A DNA stretch of 64,000 nt, taken from positions 62,001-126,000 of the forward strand of contig PLYA01000028.1 of assembly GCA_003153315.1 (NCBI GenBank), read 5' to 3'. Of this stretch, positions 62,968-64,000 are shown piece after piece. This DNA is from Bacteroidota bacterium. GTDB lineage: Bacteria > Bacteroidota > Bacteroidia > B-17B0 > Aurantibacillaceae. Each line of letters begins with the position of its first letter. The first letter of the stretch is position 1. The position numbers were made by a program, and so were the translations under genes. Under the pieces are notes generated by a model that was not told the DNA's origin, did not search any database, and saw only the letters and a list, made by a program, of their open reading frames with translations.

Positions 62968-63864
62968 TTAGTTTATAAGACTTCTAAATAGATTAGCAAA
63001 ATATGTTTTTAAAACAAAATTACTTGAGGTACTTCTTATTAATTTCGGTAATAATTTTACGTTTTTTCTGAATTCACCATTTATAGCATAATTTGATATT
63101 ATCCAAGAGTAATATTTTTCAAATATTTGTTTTCGAAGATTATTTGGGACAATGCTTTTTAGTTTTTGATTAGAAAATATTAATTCAAATGTCTTTACAT
63201 ACTCCCAATATTTTTTTATGGAACCGGTTGAAGCAGTCTCCCTTGTTCTGTCATAAACGGCTGTATATTTATAAGATTCAAATAATGGAAATTCAATTAA
63301 AATTCTAATCCAAAGTTCATAATCTTCGCCATATTTTATCTTTTCATTAAATTTGTGCTTTTCTAGAATGAATTTATTCAAGCAAATATTTATTGGTAAA
63401 ACTAAATTTTGTAATATGTATATTACACTATGTTCATTATCTGCCTTATGCGTTAATTCTAGCTTATCTTTCGTTTCATGTAGTAACAATAAGCCAAAAG
63501 TTCTGTAAAATCCCGGAATATAATTCGTTGATTTAATTAAATCATTCAAACATTGGAGGTGGTTAGGAAGATAATAATCATCATCATCTAAAAAACATAT
63601 ATATTCACCTGTTGCTTTTGTAATCCCAAAATTCCGGGTTGCTGATACGCCACTGTTATTTTTATCGAAAAAAAATATTTGCTTATAGACAGAATATTTA
63701 TCTTTTAATTGAGAATATTCTTCTAAATATTGGGTTGAACCGTCGTTTATAATTATTATTTCAAAATTATTATAAGTCTGATTTAAGATACTTTCAATGG
63801 CTCGATTTAAAAGTTGAGGGCGATTGAATGTTGGGATTATTATTGAAAAAGAAATAATAGACAA
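62968..63864 (-). CDS. Glycosyltransferase family 2 (298 aa)
   Basis: The GT-A fold starts SIIIPTFNRPQLLNRAIESI and has the NDGST and GVSATRNFGITKATGEYICF motifs and the metal DxD in FLDDDDYYLP. Later a YGEDYELWIRIL segment provides the ED catalytic base pair. It is an inverting transferase for a surface glycan. The acceptor and donor are unknown. It lies 14 bases downstream of the partial gene at the window edge. Confidence 0.95.
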   Translation of the reverse strand: MSIISFSIIIPTFNRPQLLNRAIESILNQTYNNFEIIIINDGSTQYLEEYSQLKDKYSVYKQIFFFDKNNSGVSATRNFGITKATGEYICFLDDDDYYLPNHLQCLNDLIKSTNYIPGFYRTFGLLLLHETKDKLELTHKADNEHSVIYILQNLVLPINICLNKFILEKHKFNEKIKYGEDYELWIRILIEFPLFESYKYTAVYDRTRETASTGSIKKYWEYVKTFELIFSNQKLKSIVPNNLRKQIFEKYYSWIISNYAINGEFRKNVKLLPKLIRSTSSNFVLKTYFANLFRSLIN

Positions 63865-63878
63865 TTTTACAAAAATAC

Positions 63879-64000
63879 TTATTTAGCCCTTAGTTTATCC
63901 GTTAATGCTAAAAATCTAAACGGAAAATATTTAACTCTGAATTTCATTCTATTTAATTTATTTTTATCAGAATCACTTAAAAATTTAGGATTTATATAGG
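63879..64000 (-). CDS. C-terminal fragment of a CDS entering from the right edge (about 40 residues)
   Basis: The minus frame is open from 64000 to a TAA at 63879-63881 and reads NPKFLSDSDKNKLNRMKFRV and then a basic aromatic tail ending LRAK. The 14-base gap to the GT2 gene and the same strand make it part of the polysaccharide cluster. The basic, aromatic C-terminus is like that of some glycan-cluster transferases, but no family can be named from this part. Confidence 0.6.
   Translation of the reverse strand, partial: YINPKFLSDSDKNKLNRMKFRVKYFPFRFLALTDKLRAK

Overview
The window looks like a chromosomal segment of a free-living Bacteroidota, most like Chitinophagales/Sphingobacteriales. Reasons: one gliding-motility (CHU_C type) and three type A type IX secretion (T9SS) C-terminal sorting domains, a TonB-dependent receptor with a carboxypeptidase-regulatory-like N-domain, -7 promoter boxes of the Bacteroidota form TAnnTTTG, few Shine-Dalgarno sequences, and families such as DUF2851 and a PepSY-like protein. 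No rRNA, tRNA, CRISPR array, prophage or intact insertion sequence was seen.

Layout. 0-5.5 kb: minus-strand surface genes (TonB receptor, small outer-membrane barrel), then an IS transposase remnant that abuts a gene lacking its 5' end. 5.8-9.9 kb: a PKD-repeat T9SS adhesin. 9.9-16.3 kb: aldo/keto reductase, a repeat protein, a glycosyltransferase plus HddA-type sugar kinase, and prolyl oligopeptidase. 16.3-19.1 kb: accessory DNA with palindromic elements, a 21-bp repeat array and an orphan protein. 19.1-38.4 kb: mostly housekeeping genes (pyrG, a PhoB-type regulator, mutL, rhomboid, selD-selU-rnz, an S24 regulator with a strong operator, rlmH, nadC, MFS transporter, LOG protein, sod, tig, a cysteine synthase-like enzyme, cold-shock protein). 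38.4-46.4 kb: a giant 2511-residue T9SS repeat protein. 46.6-47.7 kb: a second orphan protein and a 42-bp repeat array. 47.9-53.6 kb: a LytS/LytTR two-component pair, patatin, mltG, DUF2851 and an ECF sigma factor. 53.8-64 kb: the 3' part of an AT-rich minus-strand polysaccharide cluster (glycosyltransferases, UDP-GlcNAc 2-epimerase, sugar aminotransferase, GT11, LpxD-like acyltransferase, PIG-L deacetylase, FkbM methyltransferase) ending in a strong terminator and running off the window.

How genes connect. rnz, selU and selD form a tight minus-strand operon behind a T9SS protein gene. SelD makes selenophosphate and SelU uses it for tRNA 2-selenouridine; selA/selB are not in the window. nadC and an MFS transporter follow a 39-residue membrane peptide. 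The polysaccharide genes supply activated amino sugars and assemble a surface glycan.

The most unusual signal is a set of intergenic repeat arrays, unrelated or only weakly related in sequence, that keep an exact 21-bp (16.88-17.09 and 29.03-29.35 kb) or 42-bp (47.37-47.66 kb) register without insertions or deletions. A looser array of about 10.5-bp spacing lies at 4.2 kb. Three of the four lie near an orphan protein of about 220-255 residues. Twenty-one base pairs is two turns of B-DNA, so a helical-phase constraint is a plausible explanation, but this is inference.
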